Shown: positions 1 to 7,853 of the stretch, piece by piece
How the letters are laid out: every line of letters starts with the position of its first letter
Numbering within the stretch: the first letter of the stretch is position 1
Source of the DNA: an uncultured Alphaproteobacteria bacterium
Lineage (GTDB): Bacteria; Pseudomonadota; Alphaproteobacteria; RF32; CAG-239
Length of the DNA stretch: 64,000 bases
Assembly: GCA_944391715.1 (NCBI GenBank)
Contig: CALXUP010000001.1
Location: forward strand, 36,676-100,675
Reading direction: 5' to 3'
Notes under the pieces: model-generated
Seen by the model: only the letters and a program-made list of their open reading frames with translations
What the model was told of the DNA's origin: nothing
Databases searched by the model: none
Made by a program: the position numbers and the translations under genes

Positions 1-460
1 GGAAAATACCAGACTGAACAAAGAATCTTTGATTGTTAACAGTTGGTATCCGCGGCTTTCCCGTTATCAAAGCGGCTATTTTGCCGACAAATATTATAAA
101 TTTTACGGCGAAAGACCCCGAAGCCTGTATTCCTTTGCCTATGACGCCGTGGCTCTGGCTTCCGCGTTATCAAAATATCAGGGCGACAATATGAATGCCG
201 CCATTACCAGTCCGGAAGGTTTTATGGGAATTAACGGCGCTTTCCGCTTTTTTGAAGACGGCAGCAACCAGCATAGTCTGGATATTATGGAAATTAAGCC
301 GCAAGGCGATGTTGTGGTCGACGCCGCTCCCAAGAAATTTGACGTTTTTGATTATAACATATCTTACAATAATGCTGTTTATGATTTTTCGGAAGAAGAA
401 GTTCCGCTGATTTTCGGAAAAGATCCGGCATTGGCCCGGTCGCAGATTTATGCCCGCTAG
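1..460 (+). CDS. Penicillin-binding protein activator / periplasmic ligand-binding-fold protein, 3' part
   Basis: The reading frame is open to the left window edge, so only the C-terminal ~152 residues are present. The text fits the end of a type-1 periplasmic binding fold (the branched-chain amino-acid receptor/LpoA-like group). It has an SFAYDAVALA helix, then G..G.F.F..DGSNQHSLDIMEI, the usual last strands of that fold, and a tail ending in LARSQIYAR. Alphaproteobacteria carry such proteins as putative activators of peptidoglycan synthases. The exact subfamily cannot be fixed without the N-terminus. The TTG at 29 is probably internal. The gene is followed by the 4.5S RNA gene on the same strand. 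Confidence 0.6.
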   Translation, partial: ENTRLNKESLIVNSWYPRLSRYQSGYFADKYYKFYGERPRSLYSFAYDAVALASALSKYQGDNMNAAITSPEGFMGINGAFRFFEDGSNQHSLDIMEIKPQGDVVVDAAPKKFDVFDYNISYNNAVYDFSEEEVPLIFGKDPALARSQIYAR

Positions 461-521
461 GATTTTAATATAATAACTCAGATTTTGCTTGAAAAGTAAT
501 GCAAAACAGATGATATTAAAA

Positions 522-615
522 GGCGGAGAGCGCCGGACCGGCTGCCCGCCAATCTGGTCAGGTTCGAGAGGAAGCAGCCATAACGGGATTTGACGGGGTC
601 GGTTGTTCTCCACCC
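522..615 (+). ncRNA. ffs: Signal recognition particle RNA (4.5S, small bacterial type)
   Basis: The apical Ffh-binding part carries the hallmark GGTCAGG...GAGAGGAAGCAGCC (about 557-579). The 5' arm starting near 522 (GGAGAGCGCCGGACC) pairs with the 3' arm GGTCGGTTGTTCTCC ending near 612, allowing G-U pairs. This gives one long hairpin of ~94 nt, and a T-run follows at 616-620. The RNA scaffolds Ffh/FtsY during co-translational targeting. It lies just upstream of dnaX, a common neighbourhood for ffs in proteobacteria. Exact ends are estimated from the pairing. Confidence 0.9.
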
Positions 616-627
616 TTTTTTAAGAAA

Positions 628-2376
628 ATGACAATGGCTGAAGAAAATAAAGATCAATATGTTGTTTTAGCAAGAAAATACCGTCCGCAGAGTTTTGACG
701 ACCTGCTTGGGCAGGATGCGCTTGTGCAGACTCTTACCAATGCCATTCAGAACAACCGTCTGCATCATGCTTATATGCTGACGGGAATCCGCGGCGTCGG
801 GAAAACGACAACCGCCAGAATCATTGCCAAAGCCCTGAACTGCACCGGCCCGGACGGAAAAGGCGGCCCGACGGTTCATCCCTGCGGCGTGTGTGAAAAC
901 TGTAAAGCAATTGCTGCTGACCGGCATATTGACGTTATGGAGCTAGATGCGGCTTCGCGTACCGGTGTGGACGACATTCGCGAAATTCTTGACGGCGTAC
1001 GGTATAAGCCGACCAATGCCCGTTATAAAATATATATCATCGACGAAGTTCATATGCTCTCCAAAAACGCGTTCAACGCCTTATTGAAAACGCTGGAAGA
1101 GCCGCCGTCACATGTTAAATTTATTTTTGCCACGACCGAAATCCGCAAAGTTCCGGTTACCGTACTTTCCCGTTGCCAGCGCTTTGATTTGCAGCGCCTG
1201 ACGATTGACACGCTGTTTAATCATTTTAAAAATATTATCGGAAAAGAAGGCCTGCAGGCAGAAGACGAAGCCTTAAAAATCATTGCAAAAGCGGCCGACG
1301 GTTCCTGCCGCGACGGTTTGTCGTTGCTTGATCAGGCGATTTCTCTGAGTGCGGGCGGTATCGTTAAGACTGATATTGTTAAAAATATGATCGGCCTGGC
1401 TGACCGGAATCAGACTTTTGAACTTTTTGAGCAGCTGGCGGAAGGCAAAACCGAAGATATGCTGGCGAATTTGCAGGAACAATACCGCAACGGGGCCAAT
1501 CCGGTTACAATTTTGCAAGACCTTGTCAACATAACCCATATGATTGCCAAAACCAAAATTATTCCGGCGGCGCTGAACGGTTCTGACCTCTCGGAAAGCG
1601 AAAAAGAACTTTGCACAAAACTCGGCCCCAAAATTCCGATTGCCGTGTTATCAAAAATCTGGCAGATGCTGTTAAAAGGAATCGCTGAACTGTCTGTTGC
1701 ACCGGTGCAGATTGATGCCGTGGAGATGATTTTAATCCGGATTGCCTATGCGGCCGGTTTGCCGACACCTTATGAACTTTTAAACGACGTAAAAAAAAAC
1801 TCTAGCTTAGCCTCTCCGCTCATTATGCCGGAAAAAAAAAGTGCTGACGACATCTTAAAAGCCGTCGGCAGCGGAAAAAAAATAAGCCCGGTGCAGTTTG
1901 ATACCTCAAATGAGGTTCCGGCAGGAGATTTTCTGACCTTTTCTTCTCCCGAACAGCTTGTCGATTATCTGGAAAACAACAAAAAAATGCTGTTGGCTTA
2001 CAGCCTGAAAAATGATGTTTCCATCAGCGAATTTCGCGACGGCTATATTAAAATGACGCTGGACAAGAAAGCGGATACCGATTTTATTATGGCTCTGCAC
2101 AAAATGCTGCTTGAAGTTACCGGCAAACAATGGAAAATCGACTCGCAGCACGGTGACCTGGGCGTTACGCTGGCGGCCAAAGAACGCGCCAAAGACGAAG
2201 AGGCTAAAAAAGACATTATGGAATATCCGCTGGTTAAGGCGATTATGGCGGAATTTAAAGGTGCCAGAATCGAAACCATGACCAGAAATATTATAGAAGA
2301 CGAGCAAAATTCGTTACTAAACAGCTTTGACGACGAGCTCGGTGAAAATGAAATTTATACCAATGATGAGGAGTAA
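628..2376 (+). CDS. dnaX: DNA polymerase III subunits gamma and tau
   Basis: Clamp-loader ATPase of the replicative polymerase. Walker A GIRGVGKT lies at residues ~53-60, followed by a zinc module with Cys72, Cys86, Cys89 and Cys92, Walker B IIDEVHML, and sensor 1 with an SRC arginine finger (TVLSRCQRF). AAA+ plus collar domains run to about residue 370. A Lys-rich linker and a tau-specific C-terminal part complete 582 aa. ATG 628 and ATG 634 are both possible starts, and neither has a strong SD. The linker is encoded by two A9 tracts and an A8 tract (see the separate entry), which could yield a short gamma-type product. It heads the dnaX-ybaB-recR cluster. Confidence 0.96.
   Translation: MTMAEENKDQYVVLARKYRPQSFDDLLGQDALVQTLTNAIQNNRLHHAYMLTGIRGVGKTTTARIIAKALNCTGPDGKGGPTVHPCGVCENCKAIAADRHIDVMELDAASRTGVDDIREILDGVRYKPTNARYKIYIIDEVHMLSKNAFNALLKTLEEPPSHVKFIFATTEIRKVPVTVLSRCQRFDLQRLTIDTLFNHFKNIIGKEGLQAEDEALKIIAKAADGSCRDGLSLLDQAISLSAGGIVKTDIVKNMIGLADRNQTFELFEQLAEGKTEDMLANLQEQYRNGANPVTILQDLVNITHMIAKTKIIPAALNGSDLSESEKELCTKLGPKIPIAVLSKIWQMLLKGIAELSVAPVQIDAVEMILIRIAYAAGLPTPYELLNDVKKNSSLASPLIMPEKKSADDILKAVGSGKKISPVQFDTSNEVPAGDFLTFSSPEQLVDYLENNKKMLLAYSLKNDVSISEFRDGYIKMTLDKKADTDFIMALHKMLLEVTGKQWKIDSQHGDLGVTLAAKERAKDEEAKKDIMEYPLVKAIMAEFKGARIETMTRNIIEDEQNSLLNSFDDELGENEIYTNDEE
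1789..1847 (+). other. Candidate slippage/frameshift site in dnaX (two A9 tracts)
   Basis: Inside dnaX, A9 runs occupy 1791-1799 and 1832-1840. An A8 run follows at 1875-1882. After the first run the -1 frame hits TAG at 1803-1805, and the +1 frame hits TAG at 1808-1810. After the second run the -1 frame hits TGA at 1845-1847. Slippage at the first run would give a protein of ~392 residues ending just after the collar domain, the size of a gamma subunit. Thermus dnaX is known to make gamma by transcriptional slippage on an A9 run. Function here is inferred. Confidence 0.55.
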
Positions 2377-2385
2377 CAAAAAACA

Positions 2386-2706
2386 ATGATGAATATTCAG
2401 GGAATTATGAAACAGGCTCAGGCCATGCAGAAAAAAATGGAAGAAATGCAGGAAAAACTGGCTCAGGAGGAATGTGAAGGTTCTTCCGGCGGCGGCATGG
2501 TCAAAGTTACGCTGAACGGCAAATTCGACATGAAGAAGATTGTTATTGACAAGTCGTTGGTTAATCCGGAAGAGACAGACATTCTGGAAGATTTGATTAC
2601 GGCTGCTTACAACGATGCCAAAAACAAAGTTGATGCCAATATGCAAAAGGGTGTTTCCGACGTGACCGGCGGGTTGAATCTCGGCGGGTTGAAACTGCCG
2701 TTCTAG
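2386..2706 (+). CDS. ybaB: YbaB/EbfC family nucleoid-associated protein
   Basis: Small DNA-binding protein of 106 aa that forms dimers with a tweezer shape. The sequence has the family pattern: an N-terminal helix rich in Met/Gln/Lys (IMKQAQAMQKKMEEMQEKLA), a GGGMVKVTLNGK beta-hairpin, and a C-terminal helix ending with GLNLGGLKLPF. It lies 9 bp after dnaX and 10 bp before recR, the conserved dnaX-ybaB-recR operon. Its precise role (nucleoid organisation, possible link to replication or recombination) is not settled for the family. Confidence 0.95.
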   Translation: MMNIQGIMKQAQAMQKKMEEMQEKLAQEECEGSSGGGMVKVTLNGKFDMKKIVIDKSLVNPEETDILEDLITAAYNDAKNKVDANMQKGVSDVTGGLNLGGLKLPF

Positions 2707-2716
2707 GAGAGTTCCG

Positions 2717-3313
2717 TTGGCCGGACAAGATATTGAAAAACTAATAAAACTTGTATCAAAACTGCCGTCTTTGGGTACACGTTCCGCCCGCAGGATTGTT
2801 TTGCAGCTGCTCAAAAAGAAAGAAACGTTGTTTCTGCCGTTAATCGAATCTATGCAGCAGGTGGCGGAAAATATCAAAACCTGCGAAATCTGCGGTAATT
2901 ATGACACAACGTCGCCCTGCTCTATCTGTTCATCCCAAGTGCGGGAGAATCATATTTTGTGCGTCGTGCAAGATGTGGCCGATTTATGGGCGATGGAGAG
3001 GGTTTCTTTTTTCAAAGGTAAATATCACGTTCTGGGCGGGATTCTCTCTGCTATCGACGGAATAACGCCTGAGGATTTGAATATTGAACCTCTGCTTAAG
3101 CGAATCGATGAAGAGGGCATTAAAGAAATCATTTTGGCACTGCCGGCAACGGTAGACGGGCAGATTACCGCAAACTACATAAACTCCCGCCTGAAAAATC
3201 GTGAAGATATTAAAGTTTCGACACTGGCACAGGGGATTCCGATGGGTGCGGAACTTGATTATATGGATGAGGGTACTATTCAATTGGCGCTTAATGCCCG
3301 CAAACTTTTGTAA
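2717..3313 (+). CDS. recR: Recombination mediator protein RecR
   Basis: Acts with RecF/RecO to load RecA on gapped DNA. It has an N-terminal helix-hairpin-helix region (LPSLGTRSARRIVLQLL), a C4 zinc finger (CEICGNYD...CSIC, residues ~56-72), then the Toprim domain with ILCVVQDVADLWAMER, and 198 aa in all, the normal length. The start is TTG at 2717, placed 5 bp after an AGGAGA ribosome-binding site that overlaps the end of ybaB. No better ATG is available in frame, so translation probably uses TTG. It is the last gene of the dnaX-ybaB-recR set. Confidence 0.95.
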   Translation: MAGQDIEKLIKLVSKLPSLGTRSARRIVLQLLKKKETLFLPLIESMQQVAENIKTCEICGNYDTTSPCSICSSQVRENHILCVVQDVADLWAMERVSFFKGKYHVLGGILSAIDGITPEDLNIEPLLKRIDEEGIKEIILALPATVDGQITANYINSRLKNREDIKVSTLAQGIPMGAELDYMDEGTIQLALNARKLL

Positions 3314-3322
3314 AGGAAATTT

Positions 3323-3811
3323 ATGATGAAAAACAAATTCGGCTATTTTCTGGCTTCTTATTTCGGCGTAGGTTATTTTCCCTTTGCCTCGGGTACGGCG
3401 GGGTCTTTGATGACGCTTCCGTTGGTTATGCTGGCCGGATATTACGGCGGGACAGCAGGAATTATCATTGCGGCGATTTTGGTTTTTGCCATTGGCGTAT
3501 GGGCAACAAATGAGGTTTTGAAGACTTCCGAAAACAAAGATCCGTCTTTGGTGGTTATTGATGAAACGGCCGGGCAGCTGGTCAGCTTTTCTCTGGTTGG
3601 TAATCTGCTTTATCAGAGTTTTGACAACTGGTATTTATATATTATCGGTTTTGTTTTGTTTCGGGTTTTTGACATTATCAAAATGGGGCCGGTTAAATGG
3701 GCGGATTCCAAGCTGCATAATGCCTGGGGCGTTATGCTCGATGATGTTTTTGCCGGGATTTTTGCAGCGGTTTTGCTGTTGGGAATTGAGAAATATTTTA
3801 TGGCTTTTTAA
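3323..3811 (+). CDS. pgpA: Phosphatidylglycerophosphatase A
   Basis: Membrane enzyme that dephosphorylates phosphatidylglycerol phosphate in phosphatidylglycerol synthesis. Its 162 aa show the PgpA pattern: a start with FGYFLASYFGVGYFPFASGTAGSL, the acidic motif VVIDETAGQLV near residue 75, and the C-terminal KWADSKLHNAWGVMLDDVFAGI, where the acidic residues are the likely metal ligands. Four hydrophobic segments fit the family topology. It follows recR by 9 bp with an AAAGGA site, so it is probably co-transcribed. A strong terminator lies directly downstream. Confidence 0.93.
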   Translation: MMKNKFGYFLASYFGVGYFPFASGTAGSLMTLPLVMLAGYYGGTAGIIIAAILVFAIGVWATNEVLKTSENKDPSLVVIDETAGQLVSFSLVGNLLYQSFDNWYLYIIGFVLFRVFDIIKMGPVKWADSKLHNAWGVMLDDVFAGIFAAVLLLGIEKYFMAF

Positions 3812-3821
3812 TTGGGGAAAA

Positions 3822-3847
3822 GGGGGAACTTGTTTCCCCCCTTTTTT
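3822..3847 (+). terminator. Intrinsic terminator after pgpA
   Basis: GGGGGAAC and GTTTCCCCC form a compact hairpin that is followed by TTTTTT. It is placed 10 bp after the pgpA stop and likely ends the dnaX-ybaB-recR-pgpA transcript. Confidence 0.8.
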
Positions 3848-3879
3848 ATTTTCCCCCAAGGGGATTTTTTCTATTTTTA

Positions 3880-4640
3880 TTGTTACTTTTTGAATGCCAA
3901 AAAATCTTTTCCTTACTTCTTGTTTTGTTTTTTTATCCGAAATTATTTTTTCTTTGTTACTTTTTGGGTGCCAAAAAGTAACCAAAAAGGCAGCCCTCTC
4001 TCGCTTTCTAGGCTTTCAAGAAAAAGTTAGGGTCGCTACGCTCTCTACCATTGTACTTCAATTTTATCTCTTTTTCTTAAAAGCCAAGAAGTTGCTCGCG
4101 AAGGGCAAGGTCTAACTCCCCCTTTCCCCCTCTTAGCAAAGAGGGGGTATAAAGTTTCTAAACCTAAGCCATTCGCAAAGGGCACTCAATCGTGCCGGAT
4201 GAAGGATTGTGCTTTAGATGGAAGTGAAAGGGTATAGGGGCACTGTCATTCTCGGGCTTGAAGTCGATAGTTGGTGAGAACGAGTGCAAATCTCTAGCTT
4301 TAGCTTAGATTTGTACGAAGTTCGAACCCTACGAGACGCAATTGCATTCGGCGTCGCGTGCCGCAGGCACTGGGACAGCCGGATAAAATCGCTGAGCTGG
4401 CGAAGTGCCAAGGGGCCCGCTTGCGGGAATTTACACCCGAGAATCCACAGGCAACGGCCTGAGCGGTCGGTTGTTGAAATTATGCTACAGAAACCGCGTT
4501 GCTCCATTGTTTTCCACGATCAAGATTCTGCCTTGAATGGTAGATTGCCGGGTCAAACCCGGCAATGACAAAAAAACACAACCCGGGGATGACCGGTGCG
4601 ACCGGCGAGCGGCCAGTTGACAGCATTGTGCTGCAGAAGC
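3880..4640. repeat. Dispersed composite repeat, copy 1
   Basis: A gene-free block of interspersed repeats shared with 24640-25640. The left part has GTTACTTTTTGGGTGCC then its inverse AAAAAGTAAC (near 3957-3985), followed by text common to both copies (for example the GCTACGCTCTCTACCATTGT and CCTAAGCCATTCGCAAAGGG segments). The right part holds GC-rich palindromes of the type CCGGGtcaaaCCCGG followed by aATGAC (4546-4570), and a segment around 4445-4515 also seen at 25265-25345. Open frames here, such as 4284-4568, are translations of repeat DNA. No transposase is present. Confidence 0.85.
4262..4435. mobile_element. Nested mini-element M, copy 1 (174 bp)
   Basis: The palindrome ATTCTCGGGCTTGA / CCCGAGAATCCAC, uninterrupted at about 25243-25270, is split here by 174 bp running from AGTCGATAG to GAATTTACA. 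The same module lies at 25522-25625 in the opposite orientation, inside another palindrome, again next to the loop sequence CTTGA. This copy carries ~70 extra bp that the other lacks. The target is consistent and there is no coding capacity, which suggests a non-autonomous mobile element, although a modular repeat structure is also possible. Confidence 0.5.
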
Positions 4641-4667
4641 TGCGGTATGATAATAAAACTTTCCCAT
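4485..4667 (-). pseudogene. Broken copy of the MGKFYYHT small ORF
   Basis: The first eight codons encode MGKFYYHT, identical in protein to the intact 29-aa ORF at 25680-25769 though three codons differ at the third base. From codon 9 on the frame runs into the dispersed repeat (CCGG palindromes and a mini-repeat), so the remaining ~52 residues look fortuitous. An AAGGAG site sits 7 nt before the ATG. It is preceded by a structured RNA with a terminator, as in the other copy. I read this as a small gene whose 3' part was replaced by repeat DNA. Confidence 0.45.
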
Positions 4668-4689
4668 TTTTTAGCTCCTTCGTTTTGTT

Positions 4690-4848
4690 AAAAACAAAAT
4701 CCGCCTAAAAAACAGGCGGATGGAGCCGAAAAACTGCATAGACCAGTTATGGCTATTCGTCGTGCGGGCACGCTTATATTGGATACTCCGCTGAAGCGGA
4801 ATATTGTTTACAAGATGTTTTCTAGACACCACAGTCAGCCTCCTGACT
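4690..4848 (-). ncRNA. Structured leader/small RNA, copy A
   Basis: Minus-strand transcript predicted from a promoter just upstream and a terminator at its end (AGGCGG...CCGCCT at 4700-4720, then TTTTGTTTTT). In order it can form: CAGTCA/TGACTG hairpin, GGTGT/ACATC hairpin with a CTAGAAA loop, CCGC-TTCA-GCGG, CGTG/CACG, and ACTG/CAGT. The block TGGTGTCTAGAAAACATCTT is identical in copy B at 25790-25957. Stems in the two copies differ in sequence but are kept as stems, evidence for selection on RNA structure. It lies directly before the SD of the small ORF, like an attenuator. No Rfam family was recognised. Confidence 0.6.
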
Positions 4849-4854
4849 GCGTGA

Positions 4855-4885
4855 ATTATATTAAACGAATCTATGCTTTTTGCAA
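4855..4885 (-). promoter_or_regulatory. Promoter of structured RNA copy A with GANTC in the spacer
   Basis: On the minus strand TTGCAA (4880-4885) and TATAAT (4855-4860) are separated by 19 bp, slightly long. The spacer contains AGATTCGTTTA just upstream of the -10. The same 11-mer sits at the same place in the promoter of copy B. GATTC is a GANTC site, the target of the alphaproteobacterial CcrM methylase. Confidence 0.6.
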
Positions 4886-4942
4886 GCGTCTTTTTAAGGG
4901 AGGGAAGATGTGTCCCGGATGATACAGACGTAATTGTCTAAT

Positions 4943-5668
4943 TTAATGGATATTATCAATCAACCGGTCAAGATTATCCCGTTCCAGTTTATTATAGCCT
5001 TCTTCCACCTGTTCATCGAGCTTTTTAGCTTTCTCAACGTCTTTTTTGAACTTTTTGACCTGAGGCTGAGTCAGTTTGTCAAACAGGGCCTGAGCGTCTT
5101 TTTGCTTTTTCTCTTCTTTGGCGGCGGCTTCTTTCTTTTTGTCTTCTTCCTCTTTGCCGTTCATTTCTTCGGCCTTTTTACGGATGCTTTCCAAAGTTTC
5201 TTCCGGAATCAGGTTTTCAATCGGTTTGGCAAAATTGCCGGCAATGTTAAAATATTTTGATTCCTGCAAAACTTCCGGCTGCTTGTCATGCGGCATAATC
5301 CAGCTTAGCAAAATATAAACCAGAACAATCAGCAAAAAAGCTCTCGCTATGCCGAAAAACAGCCCCAGAATCCTGTCCAGAGAACTCATTTTGGATATTC
5401 TGATATCGTTTATAATCCCGCTGGTGGAAACGTTCCAGATTATCATAAAAACAATCAGAATGCTTAAGGCGGTGATAATTCCGCCAATCATTCCTTCGGC
5501 AATATATTCTTCCGTCAGCGGATTTAAGACCGGAAGCAGATAAATAACGGCAATCGTGCCCAGAACCCAGCCGATAATCGACAAGACCTCTTTTACCAGG
5601 CCGCGGCTCAGCGCTATCAGTCCGGAAATTCCGACCACAAACAGAATTATGACGTCTACGTTATTCAT
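4943..5668 (-). CDS. cvpA: CvpA family membrane protein
   Basis: CvpA-type inner-membrane protein of 241 aa. Four hydrophobic segments lie in the first ~120 residues (VDVIILFVVGISGLIALSRG, the motif V.GL....GLVKE, IIGWVLGTIAVIYLLP and so on). A long charged tail rich in Lys/Glu/Ala follows from residue ~165, with coiled-coil character. It lies 16 bp downstream of radA, the usual radA-cvpA pair. The purF gene that often follows is absent here; the structured RNA copy A and a repeat block come next. The family is linked to colicin V export and envelope stress, but its biochemical role is not established. Confidence 0.88.
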   Translation of the reverse strand: MNNVDVIILFVVGISGLIALSRGLVKEVLSIIGWVLGTIAVIYLLPVLNPLTEEYIAEGMIGGIITALSILIVFMIIWNVSTSGIINDIRISKMSSLDRILGLFFGIARAFLLIVLVYILLSWIMPHDKQPEVLQESKYFNIAGNFAKPIENLIPEETLESIRKKAEEMNGKEEEDKKKEAAAKEEKKQKDAQALFDKLTQPQVKKFKKDVEKAKKLDEQVEEGYNKLERDNLDRLIDNIH

Positions 5669-5684
5669 CTTTTATCCTTTAATT

Positions 5685-7064
5685 TTAATTAAACCAATTA
5701 ACCAGCCTTTGAACATTGCCGATTTCGTACAAAGACATTCCGTAGTCCCGTTTATTGCCGGAATTGTCCTTTTTATGCTCCGGCGGCATTATGGCACTGG
5801 CAAAGCCAAGCTTATGCGCTTCTTTCAGCCGCAAGTTCGGCTGGCTGACCGCACGAATCTCACCCGAAAGACCGATTTCGCCAAAGATAACCATATCATG
5901 CGGCAGCGGTTTGTTGGTCAGCGAGGATATTACGGCCATGGCAACAGCCAAATCAGCCGCCGGTTCGGTTATTCTTAACCCACCGGCAATGTTCAGATAT
6001 ACATCCTGAGAGCTCAGATTTATGCCGCAACGGGCTTCCAAAACCGCCAAAACCATTGACAAGCGGTTGCTATCCCAGCCGACGACGGCGCGTTTGGGGC
6101 TGGCGTATCCGGTTTGGCTGACCAGCGCCTGGATTTCGACCAAAACCGGACGCGAACCTTCTATGCCGGCAAAAACGCAGGAACCAGAGATATTCCCCTG
6201 TCTTTCCGCCAAAAACAAAGCCGATGGATTGTCTACTTCCACCAAGCCCTGATCCTGCATTTCAAAAACGCCGATTTCGTCAGTAGCGCCGTAACGGTTT
6301 TTTACCGCCCGCAGAATCCGGAAATGGTGCCCTCTTTCGCCCTCAAAATACAAAACCGTATCAACCATATGTTCCAAAACGCGTGGCCCGGCGATTGAGC
6401 CCTGTTTGGTAACATGCCCGACTAAAAACAGTGTAAAACCTTTCTTTTTGGCCAGTTTTATCAGTTCATAACTGCAGGCTCTGACCTGGGCGACGCTGCC
6501 CGGTGTCGACTCGACTTCTTCCAGATACATGGTTTGGATGGAATCGATAATCACCACAGCGGCATTTGACTTTTCCAATGTAGCGATAATGTCTTTAATA
6601 TCGGTAGCACTGGCCAGTTTGACCGGCGCTTGTTCCAACCCTAAACGTTTGGCGCGAATCCGCACCTGGTCTATCGCCTCTTCGCCCGAGATATAATAAC
6701 ACTCCGGATGTTCCGGCAGATTAGCGATTTTAGCGCAGGTTTGCAGCAGCAACGTCGATTTTCCGATACCCGGATCGCCGCCGACCAATATAACCGATCC
6801 GGCGACTAAACCGCCGCCGCAAACGCGATCCAGTTCTTTGATTGAGGTTGACAGGCGGTTGAGTTTTTCCTGTGCGCCGCTTAAAGGCACAAAGTCGATG
6901 ATTTTGCCTTTATGCTTGGGGGCAAGATTGGAAAAACCTTCTCCGCCGACTTTTTCTTCAACAATCGTATTCCATTCGCCGCAGGCATCGCATTTTCCCT
7001 GCCAGCGCGGATATACCGTGCCGCAGTTTTGACAAACAAACTCGCTGCCGCCCTTTTTTGCCAT
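5685..7064 (-). CDS. radA: DNA repair protein RadA (Sms)
   Basis: RecA-like branch migration ATPase, 459 aa. It has an N-terminal C4 zinc finger (CQNCGTVYPRWQGKCDAC, residues ~11-28), Walker A GGDPGIGKST near residue 95, the RadA motif KNRYG (consensus KNRFG, a conservative Tyr) near 253, and a C-terminal Lon-type fold (VYLNIAGGLRITEPAADLAV) without the protease dyad. It starts 3 bp after the mlaF stop, so it is translated with the Mla ABC genes upstream and cvpA downstream. Confidence 0.96.
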   Translation of the reverse strand: MAKKGGSEFVCQNCGTVYPRWQGKCDACGEWNTIVEEKVGGEGFSNLAPKHKGKIIDFVPLSGAQEKLNRLSTSIKELDRVCGGGLVAGSVILVGGDPGIGKSTLLLQTCAKIANLPEHPECYYISGEEAIDQVRIRAKRLGLEQAPVKLASATDIKDIIATLEKSNAAVVIIDSIQTMYLEEVESTPGSVAQVRACSYELIKLAKKKGFTLFLVGHVTKQGSIAGPRVLEHMVDTVLYFEGERGHHFRILRAVKNRYGATDEIGVFEMQDQGLVEVDNPSALFLAERQGNISGSCVFAGIEGSRPVLVEIQALVSQTGYASPKRAVVGWDSNRLSMVLAVLEARCGINLSSQDVYLNIAGGLRITEPAADLAVAMAVISSLTNKPLPHDMVIFGEIGLSGEIRAVSQPNLRLKEAHKLGFASAIMPPEHKKDNSGNKRDYGMSLYEIGNVQRLVNWFN

Positions 7065-7067
7065 AGC

Positions 7068-7832
7068 TTAAACCTCTACTTTAATCGGGCCTTTGGAACT
7101 TCCGCGGATAAACTGGTTGACATACGGATTGTCGGTCTTGTCCATTTCTTTGACCGTTCCCTGCCAGATGATTTTTCCCTTGTAAAGCATGGCAATCCGG
7201 TCAGCAATTTTGCGGGCGGACGCCATATCGTGCGTGATGGTCAAGGCTGTTGCGCCCAGGCCTTTTACCGACTCAATAATCAGGTCATTAATCACGTCCG
7301 ACATAATCGGGTCAAGCCCGGTTGTCGGCTCGTCAAAAAAGATGATTTCCGGTTTGGTTGCGATAGCGCGTGCCAGACCGACGCGTTTTTGCATACCGCC
7401 GGAAAGTTCGGACGGTGACAAATCGGCAACATCAGGCGCCAGTCCAACCTGCCGCAAGACGTTAATTGCCGCCAGTTTGGCTTCTTTTTTCGGCATTTTC
7501 TGATTTTCAATCAGGCCAAAAGCAACGTTTTCCCAAACGCTTAAGCTGTCAAACAAGGCGCCGCCCTGAAACAACATGCCCATTTTGGCGTGCATTTCTT
7601 CTTTTTGCTTTTCGTTAACACCGACAATTTCATTGCCGTCAATCTTGATTGAACCGGTTTCCGGCACCAAAATTCCCTGAATGCATTTTATCAAAACGGA
7701 TTTTCCGGTTCCGGAGCCGCCGATAACAACCAGGGACTCTCCTTTTTTGACTTCCAAATCTACGCCGTCGAGAACAACTTTGCGTCCGAAAGCTTTTTTC
7801 AAATTCGTAATTTTAATTTTTGTTTCTGACAT
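7068..7832 (-). CDS. mlaF: Phospholipid (Mla-type) ABC transporter ATP-binding protein
   Basis: Cytoplasmic ATPase of an MlaE-type transporter that moves phospholipids between the membranes to keep outer-membrane lipid asymmetry. Walker A GGSGTGKS near residue 38, signature LSGGMQKRVGLARAI near 145, Walker B IIFFDEPTTGLDP near 167, and the H-loop ITHDMASA are all present. Length 254 aa is standard. It lies 21 bp after the permease gene (7854-8645) and 3 bp before radA. No mlaD-type substrate-binding gene follows here, so the rest of the system must be elsewhere. Confidence 0.93.
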   Translation of the reverse strand: MSETKIKITNLKKAFGRKVVLDGVDLEVKKGESLVVIGGSGTGKSVLIKCIQGILVPETGSIKIDGNEIVGVNEKQKEEMHAKMGMLFQGGALFDSLSVWENVAFGLIENQKMPKKEAKLAAINVLRQVGLAPDVADLSPSELSGGMQKRVGLARAIATKPEIIFFDEPTTGLDPIMSDVINDLIIESVKGLGATALTITHDMASARKIADRIAMLYKGKIIWQGTVKEMDKTDNPYVNQFIRGSSKGPIKVEV

Positions 7833-7853
7833 TGTTTATTCCTCTGCTGCGGG

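Noticed and set aside
4284..4568. ORF sharing MQISSFSLDLYEVRTLRD with the frame at 25289-25603
   Set aside because: The shared peptide is the translation of mini-element M in both places; the rest of each frame runs through unrelated repeat palindromes, with no SD.
4690..4848. 6S RNA or tmRNA identity for the structured RNA
   Set aside because: No long closing stem with a central bubble and no tRNA-like domain or tag frame; two copies each followed by an ORF do not fit either RNA.
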